64,000 bases of DNA. It comes from Liolophura sinensis. Its lineage: Eukaryota; Mollusca; Polyplacophora; Chitonida; Chitonidae. Where the stretch lies: NCBI RefSeq assembly GCF_032854445.1, contig NC_088295.1:2792501-2856500 (forward strand), read 5' to 3'. This document shows, one piece after another, positions 21,401 to 29,363 of this stretch (position 1 is the first letter of the stretch; each line of letters starts with the position of its first letter). The position numbers were made by a program, and so were the translations under genes. The notes beneath the pieces were generated by a model. It saw nothing but the letters and a program-made list of their open reading frames with translations. It was not told where the DNA came from and ran no database searches.

Positions 21401-23904
21401 GAAATCTGTGTTTACAGGAGAACAGAATAAAGTCAGTCTGAATGGAACTAAGGAGGAAAATGGTAAAATCACCAGAGGAGCCCCATACCCTTCTTGTCCT
21501 CCTACATGTAGGTAAGCATGTGCGTGAACACTGTAACCTTACATGAAAAATCTGGCAATGTCCATAAATCTCATAGGCAATAAAGTCACAGAAACCCTGT
21601 ATACAAGAAATTGTTGTCCTGCATGGAGGCCTAATTTCTACAGCACATGTTTACAACAGAAAACAAAATGAAATTTATATAATTGGTATTTTTGAACTGA
21701 AAGGCTATCAATTAAAATAATTAAAAACCAGCCACAAAGCCTATATAACTAAAACAGTTCAACCTTCCATGAGTAGGCAGGTACTGAAGTAAATATAAAT
21801 GTTTAAACTTCTAGAAATAAGTAACATCAACTCTGTACAGTTCTTATACAAGGAGAACATTTGGCATGTTGTTCTAAAAAGAGTATGTTTTAATAACAAA
21901 GAAGCTTGAGCAATCCTGAAATAAAGCCACAGGACAGAGCATGGGTCCAAATCTCAAAGATCACACAGTTACAACACTCAACGAGTCAACAACAGTAACC
22001 ATTCTTGATATATTCACTTAGTGTATAATATGCCCAGCTCAAGAATTTATAATTTATAGGAAGACAACAACCTTTGTTCTGGGCACTGGTTCAGCAGGCT
22101 GGATATCCAGCTCCAGTAGTCTTTCTTGTTGCCAATCCATCGACCAGGATCTACAATACAATACCTAATTATTGCTTATTCAATTTTAAACATCAATATT
22201 TCATTAAACACTGATTCAACATCTGTAATTGTAAGTATATGGAATACGTATTTACGTTCTGTTATTGGTATGCTATATTCAGACCTACAGTGTATGGTCA
22301 TAACCACAAATAAACATTTATCCTTATTTTAATTAAATAAAATTAAATGTTTTACATACAGCAAGACAGATAAAAAGAATATTTTGCCAAGGAGATATTA
22401 TATTTAAGAACAAAATCAACTAGGGACACAGTAAAAATATAGAATGTACTTTTTGGTAAAACAGCTAAGCTTACATAAACACATTTACAATGCTAAGGCA
22501 AAAAATAAATTGAAAATTTCTTAGTGCTAAATATTACCCCCTAACTCCCACCCCTACACTGAATCAACACTTGCCCAGTTAAGTACTAATCTGAAATACA
22601 AAACTGTCACTACATACAGTATTCCTAATTCCTTAGCTATTGAGTTCGAACACTGAAATATACTGGAAGAAACGTAGAAATGTCAAATTACAGACCACTG
22701 TACAATTAGACACTATCTCCTTTGATAATTGTTAAACCTGGTTTTGGCTTACACACTTGCAGGTAAAAATTATGATTTCAATGCCACAGTAAACCTACTT
22801 CTGAGACCTTTTCGAAATATTTTTTCCAATGTCTCACAAAACCCCTCCAGCTTCACACTGCCATCACGCACATCCAACTTTTTGGAGCGGAATTCCAATA
22901 TGTAAGCTGAAAAAAAGGAGAATAAATTTCACAGGTAAATAGACACCGTTCAGGCAACAGAACTAATCTGATAACTGAACCACATGGGATCTAAATCAAA
23001 TTATGATACTATTCTGCCACCTTCTCATTAGACCTACAGTCCTGAACTAGTCCTGAAGACTTCTGTGTTAGGAGGAGAATTGCTGTCGGAAACCGCCGAA
23101 ATGCAGTTCGTACATTTTCGGTAAAACTCTTCTTCCCAAAACGTAGCGAACAGTACAGTTCGTTTTCCACTTGACAAATGGGAAACCGGAATGTTGGACA
23201 TAAGTTTCGAGTTTACACAAACAAGTAGGCAGTGCCAACGACTCTCATTGGCTGACAGGCTACACACCCCAAGCATAAATTACAGGGTGTTAAAGATGGA
23301 GGACGTGATGTACTCAGCGATTTATGCCAGCTTTGCCGTTTTCAGGCTTTGCATATATGGCGAGGAAAAATGGCAAAATTATGCCACATGCACCACCAGT
23401 TAGAAAAAAATGTGCTCTTTTCAGCCTATAGTGTCATTTTTTCCCAGTTTTTCTTCTCCTTTAAATTAAATTAAACATTGAGGTCTATTTTCAACACTTT
23501 CTGAAATTTACCTGCGACTTCAATTAGGTAAGGATAATTACCAAACTTAATTGAAGTTGAACTGGTGGAGACGCTGAGTATTAACCTAGCCCAGTATCTT
23601 TCATATTAGTTCTGACGCACGCGAGTGTCAGAACCAACATAAAAGAGCGGGGTGATCCAGGGCTAGCAATAACCACAGTACACCAAGAGAGCAGTGTGTA
23701 TTTGTTTATAACTGGTGATGGACAAAAAAATAGCATCATGTCAAAACTCGTCTCATTCACTCGCTGTTTGGCTAAATGGAAACAACAACAACAGTGGCCT
23801 CAAAGTTGAAAAATCACCTGTTGCATATATCAAAATTTCCATGTAACAAAATCGAAACGCAATTTACCTTTCAGGGTTTTGAGAAGTGGATCGCTGACAG
23901 ACAT
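1..23904 (-). CDS. RUN-domain plus PDZ-like adaptor gene (multi-exon, 3' end off the left edge)
   Basis: Eleven exons can be chained on the minus strand: 23868-23904, 22799-22906, 22072-22150, (missing microexon), 11445-11552, 10832-10880, 9350-9408, 9131-9166, 8530-8582, 7770-7830, 823-894 and 1-21 (partial). Apart from the one gap, every junction keeps frame. The N-terminal half reads as a RUN domain: FCETLEKIFRKGLR, then GNKKDYWSWI (close to GNKKDYWDY in the RUN domain of FYCO1), GQGRLFLRGAL, SWYEPGNSIIGDEILR, and FEVTEVNFLLNL followed by ASFLDETWKIP. The second half reads as a PDZ-like fold: YEFVPTKDLGIHF, GRAVVLAVEEGSVAEED, then GKVVSGDVLDDMYG. RUN domains generally bind small GTPases or their partners in membrane trafficking, so an adaptor role is inferred. 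I do not know a named gene with this architecture. It could be a FYCO1/RUFY relative; coiled-coil or FYVE parts, if any, would lie left of the window. Confidence 0.72.
446..822. other. Intron of RUN gene, unique sequence
   Basis: This AT-rich sequence separates two exon-derived arrays. On the minus strand TTGTTGCAG near 505 looks like an acceptor, but the phase-0 reading hits a stop after seven codons, so I do not call an exon. Nothing else was recognised. Confidence 0.5.
823..894 (-). CDS. RUN gene exon (PDZ-like GDVL block)
   Basis: The exon is 72 bases, 24 codons, acceptor CTTCCAG, donor GTGAGT. It encodes GKVVSGDVLDDMYG and then YCLKWGKKGK, continuing the previous exon as AEED-GKVVSGDVLDD. 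The G-D-x-[IVL]-L step is a standard PDZ feature. The acceptor and first eleven codons are repeated in tandem just upstream (see the 57-bp array), so the splice site actually used is uncertain. Confidence 0.68.
860..1195. repeat. 57-bp tandem array duplicating the start of the 823-894 exon
   Basis: Five units are spaced exactly 57 bases apart (anchor CTCCG ends at 880, 937, 994, 1051; the diverged fifth at 1108), with a partial sixth unit to about 1195. Each carries on the minus strand a CAG acceptor, then (A/G)GTAAGGTGGTG and GGAGATGTGCTGGATGA. Because 57 is a multiple of three, the minus strand stays open in the exon's own frame through the array, reading repeats of VVSGDVLDDNCVVLFYQSK. Confidence 0.9.
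1425..7498. repeat. 84-bp minisatellite, about 72 copies
   Basis: A unit containing ACAGACAAGACAAAGGGTC, then a variable GTC(A/G)CTGGTA part and ACATGTGAGGACAAGGATC, repeats every 84 bases. The array lies in the intron between the exons at 7770-7830 and 823-894. Since 84 equals 28 codons and the unit lacks stops in some frames, the minus strand shows open frames of several hundred codons; these are by-products. Blocks of neighbouring units recur near-identically (for example around 4620-4960, 4940-5300 and 5360-5560), which suggests segmental duplication inside the array. About 6.1 kb. Confidence 0.95.
7499..7758. repeat. 52-bp minisatellite, 5 copies, related to the 84-bp array
   Basis: Units begin at 7499, 7551 and so on and contain GACGGAGAGTGATGTACAGA. 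The segment ATGTGAGGACAAGGA(C/T) is shared with the neighbouring 84-bp unit, so the two arrays have a common ancestor segment. The array lies next to the donor of exon 7770-7830. Confidence 0.88.
7770..7830 (-). CDS. RUN gene exon (PDZ-like core)
   Basis: The exon is 61 bases, acceptor CTGTTGCAG, donor GTAAGA. After the one-base entry it encodes YVKGRAVVLAVEEGSVAEED. The V-x-x-V-E-x-G-S-x-A pattern is typical of PDZ strands and helix (compare V-x-P-G-S-x-A). It ends at phase 0. A 52-bp tandem array begins only about 11 bases past its donor. Confidence 0.75.
7831..8529. repeat. RUN gene intron with 18-bp array (8073-8155)
   Basis: Five tandem copies of GAGCACACTGATTGTTGT occupy about 8073-8155, the last diverged. 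The rest of the intron is unique, with no exon recognised. Confidence 0.8.
8530..8582 (-). CDS. RUN gene exon (start of PDZ-like domain)
   Basis: The exon is 53 bases, acceptor GCTTTCAG, donor GTGAGT, entering at phase 0 and leaving two bases (CA). It encodes RYRQYEFVPTKDLGIHF. The LGIHF segment sits where the carboxylate-binding loop and second strand of a PDZ fold would be, with LG in place of the usual GLGF. The CA plus G of the next exon makes Gln. Confidence 0.7.
9131..9166 (-). CDS. RUN gene microexon (ASFLDETW)
   Basis: This 36-base exon, phase 0 to 0, has acceptor TTTACCAG and donor GTAAGT and encodes NASFLDETWKIP. It matches the position of the terminal helix of RUN domains (a D-x-x-W pattern). 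It is multiple-of-three and could be skipped without a frame change. Confidence 0.68.
9350..9408 (-). CDS. RUN gene exon (FEVTEVNF block)
   Basis: The exon is 59 bases, acceptor AG after a T-rich stretch, donor GTATGT. The entering AA joins the leftover G to give Glu. It encodes EILMSLLFEVTEVNFLLNLK, close to the LYELTEVQFDL segment of FYCO1. It ends at phase 0, as the next exon requires. Confidence 0.72.
9792..10756. repeat. 24-bp minisatellite, 40 copies, two alternating variants
   Basis: A unit containing GGCAGCAGTGCACATATAAT is repeated 40 times without a spacer in the intron between exons 10832-10880 and 9350-9408. Units differ almost only at one dinucleotide: GTAC or GTGT before GGCAG. 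One unit has GTAA. Since 24 is a multiple of three, five of the six frames stay open for long stretches; I do not regard these as genes. Confidence 0.95.
10832..10880 (-). CDS. RUN gene exon (SWYEP block)
   Basis: The exon is 49 bases, acceptor GTGTTGTAG, donor GTATGT, entering at phase 0 and leaving one base. It encodes SWYEPGNSIIGDEILR. RUN proteins have a WY(E/D)P-like segment here, right after the FLR-AL helix. It lies about 75 bases from the 24-bp array in the downstream intron. Confidence 0.72.
11445..11552 (-). CDS. RUN gene exon (RUN block with GQGRLFLRGAL)
   Basis: The exon is 108 bases, 36 codons, phase 0 to 0, acceptor GTCAACAG, donor GTAAAA. It encodes TMTLQGQGRLFLRGALVKKV and then LSVPIDILLKSGDLAE. 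The G-x-G-R-x-[FW]-[IL]-R-x-[AS]-L pattern is the best conserved helix of RUN domains. The intron upstream of it contains a decayed 65-bp tandem repeat and then the 50-bp satellite. Confidence 0.75.
11560..11875. repeat. Decayed tandem repeat of about 65 bp
   Basis: About five diverged copies share ACATACCAGACACAGGCTAC, then (A)TGAGG-TCACA and CAGACAACACAT. On the minus strand each contains a TCTG then GTATGT step. The last copy runs into the acceptor of exon 11445-11552. Confidence 0.7.
12081..12135 (-). CDS. Possible isolated coding exon with strong Kozak context
   Basis: On the minus strand GCGCCACCATGC precedes a short frame reading MHGLLANSEQTLWRLYAD plus one base, ending at a consensus GTAAGT donor. 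It lies inside the large RUN-gene intron beside the 50-bp satellite. Its phase does not fit the next RUN exon (entry 0), so it would have to be an alternative start joined to another exon, a separate gene, or chance. The + strand here also holds an imperfect inverted repeat (CAGACCCTG and CAGGGTCTG). Confidence 0.22.
12405..19808. repeat. 50-bp satellite, about 148 copies, with higher-order repeats
   Basis: The unit contains GGCCTGGGACCTATGTCGCA, then TGTCTTCATAAGTGTATATA and CATATAAG(T/C). Variant sites include AAGTAGGCC or AAGCTGGCC, TCGC/TTGC/TCTC, and TACATA/TACGTA/TATATA. The rare variant GGCCTGAGACC recurs at 13821, 15271, 17271 and 18621, at spacings of 29, 40 and 27 units, with matching neighbouring variants. 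This shows duplication of multi-unit blocks of about 1.35-2 kb. All frames contain stops. The array lies in the RUN gene's largest intron. Confidence 0.97.
19809..22071. other. RUN gene intron, with a 67-bp triplication at 20164-20365
   Basis: Three near-identical copies of a 67-68 bp unit (containing CTGAAACACCACCACAGTTG) lie at about 20164-20365, followed by a TATATATATA run. The rest is unique and AT-rich. The microexon needed between exons 22072-22150 and 11445-11552 could be here, but I could not identify it. Confidence 0.7.
20164..20365. repeat. 67-bp triplication
   Basis: Three tandem copies containing CTGAAACACCACCACAGTTG and ATGTACAGCGCAGACTTCAG differ by only a few bases, suggesting recent duplication. 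Intronic. Confidence 0.9.
22072..22150 (-). CDS. RUN gene exon 3 (GNKKDYW block)
   Basis: The exon is 79 bases, acceptor TATTGTAG, and reads NPGRWIGNKKDYWSWISSLL then NQCPEQ. The first two bases complete the Asn codon begun in exon 2. GNKKDYW is the segment most like FYCO1. The donor (AAAG then GTTGTT) is weak, so the 3' boundary is less certain than the others. The exon leaves two bases while the next recognised exon starts at phase 0, so a short exon is missing in between. Confidence 0.65.
22799..22906 (-). CDS. RUN gene exon 2 (RUN block A)
   Basis: The exon is 108 bases with a strong T-rich acceptor (TTTTTTTCAG) and a GTAGGT donor. It enters with two bases and leaves one. It encodes LEFRSKKLDVRDGS and then GFCETLEKIFRKGLR, the leucine/charged helix that opens RUN domains. 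The other two frames contain stops, which supports this reading. Confidence 0.72.
23868..23904 (-). CDS. RUN gene exon 1 (initiator ATG)
   Basis: The exon reads MSVSDPLLKTLK plus one base, ending at a GTAAAT donor. The ATG has a purine at -3 (AAA before ATG). The leftover G joins CT of the next exon to give Ala, continuing as AYILEFRSKKL. A short acidic-hydrophobic leader just before the RUN domain fits its position. The upstream 5' leader contains a small GGGAGATAAC palindrome. The next upstream gene is on the other strand, so this lies near a divergent promoter region. Confidence 0.65.
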
Positions 23905-24041
23905 TTTCTTTGGCTTTTATATATTCTTCGTCTAAGCATCAGTTTATGTCAAAATGGTCCAACAGTCTAGCAGCGAACATTCGCACATCGTTTCGCAAGC
24001 CCGACTTCTTACTGTGTTTACGTTGCAACTTTCTCCAAATC

Positions 24042-24083
24042 AGGGGACATAACTCTCTTATCGTCGATAAAGTTATCTCCCTC
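24042..24083. repeat. Small palindrome with GGGAGATAAC ends
   Basis: AGGGGACATAACTC and AGTTATCTCCCTCT face each other around TTATCGTCGATAA. GGGAGATAAC termini are familiar from short inverted-repeat elements abundant in molluscs; this attribution is from memory. It sits in the 5' leader or promoter of the RUN gene. Confidence 0.45.
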
Positions 24084-24419
24084 TACATTGCTACGGCGTT
24101 CATAAAACGTGTGGGCAAGACTAAAATTGTTTATAGGCTGATGAAGTTGTTTAAATTATACCATTAATGCTGTCCCTGTAGCTCCGTTTAAATATGCTGT
24201 GTAAACGCTTGGTTGAAATATCCATTCACCTATATAATTTTATGATAATAAGAACAAGAAAAAGAAGACAGAAGGAACCATAAAAAGACGAAATGTTCTG
24301 TTTGTAGCCACGAACCGACGGCGCGACATTTAATGAATCATATAAGAACGCAATGAAAAGCTACAACAGTCACATTTCTCTCCCATCTCCCAGCTGCCAC
24401 CACCACGGCAGGTGGCGCT

Positions 24420-24500
24420 ACCTATTTCTGGAGGTTTGTTACGTCATACGTAGTATATGGGCGGTGGTGGCGCATTGTATGATGTCATAGAGACGTTCGA
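24420..24500. promoter_or_regulatory. Possible CRE-like cluster between divergent genes
   Basis: TTACGTCATACGTA occurs near 24430 and ATGATGTCATAG near 24480, both resembling CREB/ATF sites. They lie between the first exon of the minus-strand RUN gene and the plus-strand gene starting near 26.3 kb. This is motif matching only; no TATA box or start site was identified. Confidence 0.25.
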
Positions 24501-25439
24501 CAGTATCCAAGCGCCCACAGTACACAAGACAGACTGACGCCACATGACACGGCAGCCACAGATCCCTATATAGATATAACTGTACATGTAGAATGTCGCT
24601 TTGTGGTAAGTTTTCATTTTTCATTTCTTCCAAATATCTAGAGTTGTCAATGTACCTCTGACAATGAGGTATAAGCTCATGCACGTTCAACTTTGTGTGG
24701 AAATAGCAATGGAACAGCGTCGTTGGAGTTGGAATTCAAAAAGTCGAGTTGCCCTCAGTTGTCATTCGGTATGTCAGTGCGATTCTGTAAGTACCGATAT
24801 ATAGTCATTGATCTCCCAGTAAACACCGTTCCCGGGCAATTAAATTAGTGTACATTCTGACAATAAGTTGTAGAATCCCAATGTAACTGAATGGGCAGGG
24901 CGCTGGATATAACCCGTCAATGAGATCGACTATTTCAAAGTTATCAATATTAATTTCTACTTAATTCTGTTTTAAGATATGTAGCCTTCATATTTTCAGA
25001 TTGATTTTTTTTTTACTTATTTTCGTGTATAATTTTATTTTTTAAAAGAGCAAATTCTGTCTTTGGTTTCTTTACACAAATGCATTCGTATGTGCATGGC
25101 AGGCATACGTGTATTCTCTGGTCAACTCTCCAAATCATGATTGAACAGGACAGGTGTAGCATTCCGCCAGATCTTAAAACTATCAACCTGTGGAGGATGC
25201 ATCTTCAAAAACTTGGGGGAAAATGGCACCGATCGATGACTATTTAGTTAGGTTTGTTGTATACTGAGGACAGGAAACCGTATATACAGTGTATAACCTA
25301 TGTGCAACGGATGCTATCTGAAATATCAAAATGTGAAACGACGATATCTTAAATATCAAAGCATAGACGAATATGTAAGTTCGTATACATGTAGGCCTAC
25401 GAAATCTATCTTGAATATCGGTAAGAATGGATGAATGTC

Positions 25440-25860
25440 TTGAATGTCGGACAAATTGCCAATCAATCTGTCTTGATAAGTATCAAACTTGGAATTGTAT
25501 CCGAAAGTTAGTTGAATATCGATACTGGAATAATATATATGAAAACTGCTCTGGAATATCCAAGTGGATATAGTCTACAGAAACTGTCTGGAATATCCAA
25601 CCGGAAATAGTTAAAAAAAACTGTCTGGAATATCAAACCGGGAACAGCTACAAAAACTGTCTTCAATATTCAAACACGAACAGTCTACAAAAACTGTCTG
25701 AAGTATCCAACGGAAACCGTTTACCCAAGCTGTCTTGAAAATTGAACCTGGAACTGTGTGCTAAAGCTGTCTTGAACACTGAACCAGAAAATGTGTGCGG
25801 ACTACCACACTGGGAACTGTGTATGAAAGCTGTCTCGAATGCCAAGACGTAACCGAGAAC
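25440..25860. repeat. Degenerate 37-bp tandem repeat, about 10 copies
   Basis: Diverged units share (T)GGAATATCCAACCGGAA and end in AAACTGTCT, spaced about 36-38 bases. It is much older-looking than the other arrays. The short minus-strand frame through it is judged incidental. Confidence 0.65.
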
Positions 25861-25890
25861 TGTGTAAGAATTTATTATTTGTACACATTT

Positions 25891-25965
25891 GACTGGTGTT
25901 TTACGCCGTACTCAAGAATATTTCACATATATGCGACGGCCAGCATTTTGGTGGGAGGACACAAC
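25891..25965 (+). mobile_element. SINE-like element fragment, copy 1
   Basis: The sequence GACTGGTGTTTTACGCCGTA then CTCAAGAATATTTCA and GCGACGGCCAGCATT is shared with the copy near 27853. I recall the same core as a common interspersed element in mollusc genomes and transcript tails; no database check was possible. It lies upstream of or inside the plus-strand gene. Confidence 0.6.
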
Positions 25966-26324
25966 TGTTTAAGCAAGGTATCACATGACCCCATGACAAC
26001 TATCTAAATTTATGCCTATGGATTTTCCTTTTCTCCGATGTAATCCACGATTTGATTGGCTCGCTGATAACTGAGTCGCCAATCTGTTTTAACGGAGAGT
26101 GAGCCTGTTTGTATCAGCGGTTAGAACGAGCATGGTGATGTTTTGCCGCAGATGTTATGAGCATGCACAAGTTAGGCATCGTGAATTTTCTCTATTGAGG
26201 CTAGACCATCTGTTAACCTGTACTCTCTATGTTCAGTGTGCATGCTGTTAGGGCAGTTAACAAGGAATGCATACATTCACATATACTCTATATTCGTTTG
26301 TGCCAATTAACCATTTGTCAATGT

Positions 26325-28825
26325 ATGCCTCGCTTATTGGGTACGCCTTTCTCTATCTTCTTGTGTATCGTTTCCTCAGATTGCTGTGGCCTGTTTAGAA
26401 CTGGAAAATCTGAAGGTAAGCTCTACTTAGTTTGCAACAGATTTGTATAATGTTTCATATATAGCCTTGGATAAACCATCTTCAAAGAAATCGCTGTCTT
26501 CATGCAGCAGACAGACAACATATGGAAAGGTGACGAATGTTGACAAGCGCATTTTCTAAACTTGTCCCGTTTTTTTCTTTTTACTATTTAGTGAGATATT
26601 ATCTAGGGGCTGACATTTTGTTCTAACCAAACGATGCACATCAAACAATGAGGCTGAAATATGCATAGTTAATGGACGGCGAAGTCAGTACCAAAGAGAT
26701 TGCTGCACGGACGAAATACTGAACGCATCCATTTTATTTTGCTGTAGAGCGTGAGGAATCGACCGGCATTCGGTCGGATACCACTAGCTATTACGCCATG
26801 CTCGGGGATCTTTATGAAGAGCTGGACCGGAAGAAAGCGGAACTGCAACGATTGGAGAATGCGCAAAGCGACGGCAGCGAGGACTGTGACAGTCTCCAGT
26901 GGTATGGTGGCAGGACGGAGGAAATGAGCAAGATCAAGTGGTACGTCGGGCAGGGAAAGGCTTACACCTACCTGAACCGGAAGGGCCGGGGCCAGGGGGA
27001 CGGAAGTATGGCCGTCATGGCAACTGGTAAGATGCCAACAGTTCTTGAACGCATTGGAGAAACTTACATTGCAACTTATAGCTTCAGAGTAGCTACAAGT
27101 GTGACATGGTGTGCCAAAACACACGAGTTGACCTGCTCTGAGTCTCACCGAACCAAAAATGCTACCGCACAAATTCACAAAATAAATACATTTTCAGATA
27201 CCAAACCCACTGTGGCCGCCATATCTTTCGGATAGCGCTCACATCGATCACGTGACATACAAGTCACTTGATCAATGTGAGCGCAGAAAAGATAAGGTCG
27301 AAAAAAGGCGGGGGGGGGGGGGGGGGAGGGGGGAATACCTATGGCAATCATTATAGTTACACTAGGCAAGTCCAGTCGTCCATTTGGGAGGTTCACTCCC
27401 CCTGTCCTCAGATGACGCTGATCGCTTCAGCCTCGTTCGTTCTCGCAAGTGATCGCAAAATTGTGACTTACGGCTTACGGCCACAGTGGGTGTAGCGTCT
27501 GAAAATATATTTATTTTGTGAATTTGTGAGGTTGTTATGGATCGTTTTTGTTTCGGCGAGACTCACAACAGGTTAGTTGGTTGTGGGAACCACTCGGTTG
27601 TCATCGATTGACATCGCGGGAGAAGATGCGGTAAATGTGTCTTACCGTCGATCCGAAACATTTGAAACATTTATTCTTCGTAGCTCTCCCAACACTGCGT
27701 GTTGGTCGATTTCAAAGTTACATTCCGCAACTACAGACAGCATCAAACGGAAATACTCATCTAACCGAATAATGTTCGGCCGTTCCAAATTGGAGTCAGT
27801 AAACCGCGCTCTTTAATAATAGCTAGCCCCAGTGGCCTTATTTAGTTATATCATTGGTGTTTTACGCCGTTCTCAAGAATATTTCACTTATACGACGGTG
27901 GCCATCATCATGGCGAAAGGAAACCGGGAAGAGCCCGGGGGCCAGTGGCAATACGTTCATTTCGAACAACTGCATGTGTGGGGGTTACATACACCTTTTC
28001 TACGTCTGTGTCTCTTTCAGATTCGAAAAGCAAAGGACGGAATGTAAGCAATAATCGGATTGGTAAGACTGACATTTTGGAAGAATTGTTAGAAGAAATC
28101 CCGTTGGACAACTATGGCAGTAACGTATTTCTAATAAAGGTAGGCCCTAAGTGGCAAAATGCGACTGCGAGTTTTACATTGTAATCATAAGTGTTAAAAA
28201 CTGGGGCACACAAAATACCCTTAATAATCGACCCTTCCGAATGTACAAATTCCCTTTCACATGTAAATGTTTGAATGTAGGCGTAAAACTTTACAAGATA
28301 GGCATGTTAGCTCAAGGCTAACCACAAAGGCGTTATCGTACATGGGTATATTTGTGGTTTCGTTCGTACATGTGTATACAAGTTGATATACATAGGCAAA
28401 GATGTGCCTGTTACTAGCTAGTGCTATCATTTTTATTCTGATGTGATAAAATATGATAAAAAATTCAACCGCTAATATTTTCATATAGGGACAGAAGAAG
28501 AAAACAGACAAAGGTAAACATTTGTCTATTAACTTATATTAAAATTAAATAGTAAAGTATTACGGAATAATGACACAGCATTTTTTAAACGAAAAATTAC
28601 AATTCTTAAACTGTAATTTAACTCACACAGTTAGTGAATTTTCACTTTCTGAAATTGGTCGTTCAGAGATAGACCGAACTGAATTAGACCTACAAATTGA
28701 CCTAAAATGTATGAATGCATTGATTAGGCCTACAAATTTTCATGAAGTGTAGGCTTATCCTATGTTATTCACATGTCACTTCCTTTTACTTTTTAGGCTA
28801 TTTGAACAGAGAGAAAAAGAGATGA
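26325..28825 (+). CDS. Unrecognised small gene, isoform A
   Basis: Five plus-strand exons chain in frame: (26325 or 26380)-26415, 26748-27026, 28021-28139, 28489-28513 and 28797-28825 with stop TGA. From the ATG at 26325 this gives 180 codons. The protein is hydrophilic and charged, with a likely helix YYAMLGDLYEELDRKKAELQ, a Trp-rich part (SLQWYGG, IKWYVGQGKAYTYL), an acidic helix (TDILEELLEEIPLDNYG) and a basic tail (GQKKKTDK then GYLNREKKR). I do not recognise a family. The N terminus is uncertain: an excellent acceptor (GTTTCCTCAG) precedes position 26380, so the first exon may lie further upstream. The gene is divergent from the RUN gene and tail to tail with the ZASP-like gene. Confidence 0.55.
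26380..26415 (+). CDS. Unknown gene, early exon (36 bases)
   Basis: Bounded by a CCTCAG acceptor after a long pyrimidine tract and a GTAAGC donor, it encodes CCGLFRTGKSE with two entering bases and one leaving base. The leaving G joins AG of the next exon to give Glu. An alternative is a first exon beginning at the in-frame ATG at 26325. Confidence 0.5.
26748..27026 (+). CDS. Unknown gene, main exon
   Basis: The exon is 279 bases, acceptor TTGCTGTAG, donor GTAAGA. It encodes REESTGIRSDTTSYYAMLGD, then LYEELDRKKAELQRLENA, an acidic stretch DGSEDCDSLQWYGG, and KWYVGQGKAYTYLNRKGRG. Base composition is GC-richer than its surroundings, as expected for coding sequence. It is the most convincing exon of this gene. 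Confidence 0.7.
27126..27575. mobile_element. Foldback (MITE-like) element with arms of about 90 bases
   Basis: The left arm at about 27131-27217 and the right arm at about 27477-27571 are inverted copies. For example, CACAAATTCACAAAATAAAT on the left pairs with ATTTATTTTGTGAATTTGTG on the right, and CCCACTGTGGCCG with CGGCCACAGTGGG. Inside is a second near-perfect hairpin (GCGCTCACATCGATCACGTG facing CACTTGATCAATGTGAGCGC) and a G-run. No coding frame resembling a transposase is present, so it would be non-autonomous. It sits in the intron after exon 26748-27026. Confidence 0.75.
27308..27333 (+). repeat. G-run, possible G-quadruplex
   Basis: About 23 of 25 bases are G, interrupted once by A, within the loop of the foldback element. 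A matching C-run lies at about 59510-59525. Homopolymers of this length may be mis-sized in the assembly. Confidence 0.7.
27853..27960 (+). mobile_element. SINE-like element, copy 2
   Basis: TTGGTGTTTTACGCCGTTCT, then CAAGAATATTTCACTTATAC, GACGGTGGCCATCATCATGG and GGAAACCGGGAAGAGCCCGG match copy 1 over the first 70 bases and extend further. It lies within an intron. Confidence 0.65.
28021..28139 (+). CDS. Unknown gene, exon with acidic helix
   Basis: The exon is 119 bases, acceptor GTCTCTTTCAG, donor GTAGGC. The entering AT joins the leftover G to give Asp. It encodes SKSKGRNVSNNRIGKTDILE, then ELLEEIPLDNYGSNVFLIK. A SINE-like copy lies just upstream in the intron. Confidence 0.6.
28489..28513 (+). 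CDS. Unknown gene, basic microexon
   Basis: A 25-base exon, acceptor TTTCATATAG, donor GTAAAC, encoding GQKKKTDK plus one base. It matches phase on both sides. Its small size makes it less certain. Confidence 0.45.
28797..28825 (+). CDS. Unknown gene, terminal exon A (soluble tail)
   Basis: After acceptor ACTTTTTAG it encodes GYLNREKKR and stops with TGA at 28823. Phase matches the preceding microexon. No canonical AATAAA was seen close behind it. Confidence 0.45.
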
Positions 28826-29363
28826 TTTTGTGGAATTAAGACTGAACTGAAGGCATGCGGCACTAACATCTGTTATACTTTTCTACACGCTCCATTCAGT
28901 GTATATGGTTTGAACATGAATACCCCTCCGAAACGGAACAAAACTGATAATTTATGTATGACAAGTTCAGACTATATTCTTACACATTTTGAAACATATA
29001 TATCTCTTTTTGCCATCAAATGATGATTTGGCTGCGTCATGTTAACTTTATGGGTGCGCAGAAGAAGCCGGGAAAAACTCGCCCCAACAAGTGCTCTACG
29101 TCTCGTTTAAGTTCTGTAAGTGTGCATGTATATGTAGTGACTAAGGTGACTACATGAGACATGCAACATCCTGATAGAATATTATTGAAGTGGAAGAAGA
29201 TGTTAAACCTGATTAAAGCCAACAAAGTCTTGTGTCTATCCTTATAAGTTGGAGGGTCGCACTCACACGCAATGATAAAGCGCGTTCCAGCTTAAATGTC
29301 CAAAGACGTGTATCCTAAATTCAAGTATTGCATCCAAACGATCTGTTCTCTCTTTTCATACAG

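Noticed and set aside
26325-26380. Apparent signal peptide MPRLLGTPFSIFLCIVSS of the unknown gene
   Set aside because: The hydrophobic run is what a pyrimidine-rich splice acceptor tract looks like when translated, and a strong CCTCAG follows. Kept only as an alternative start.
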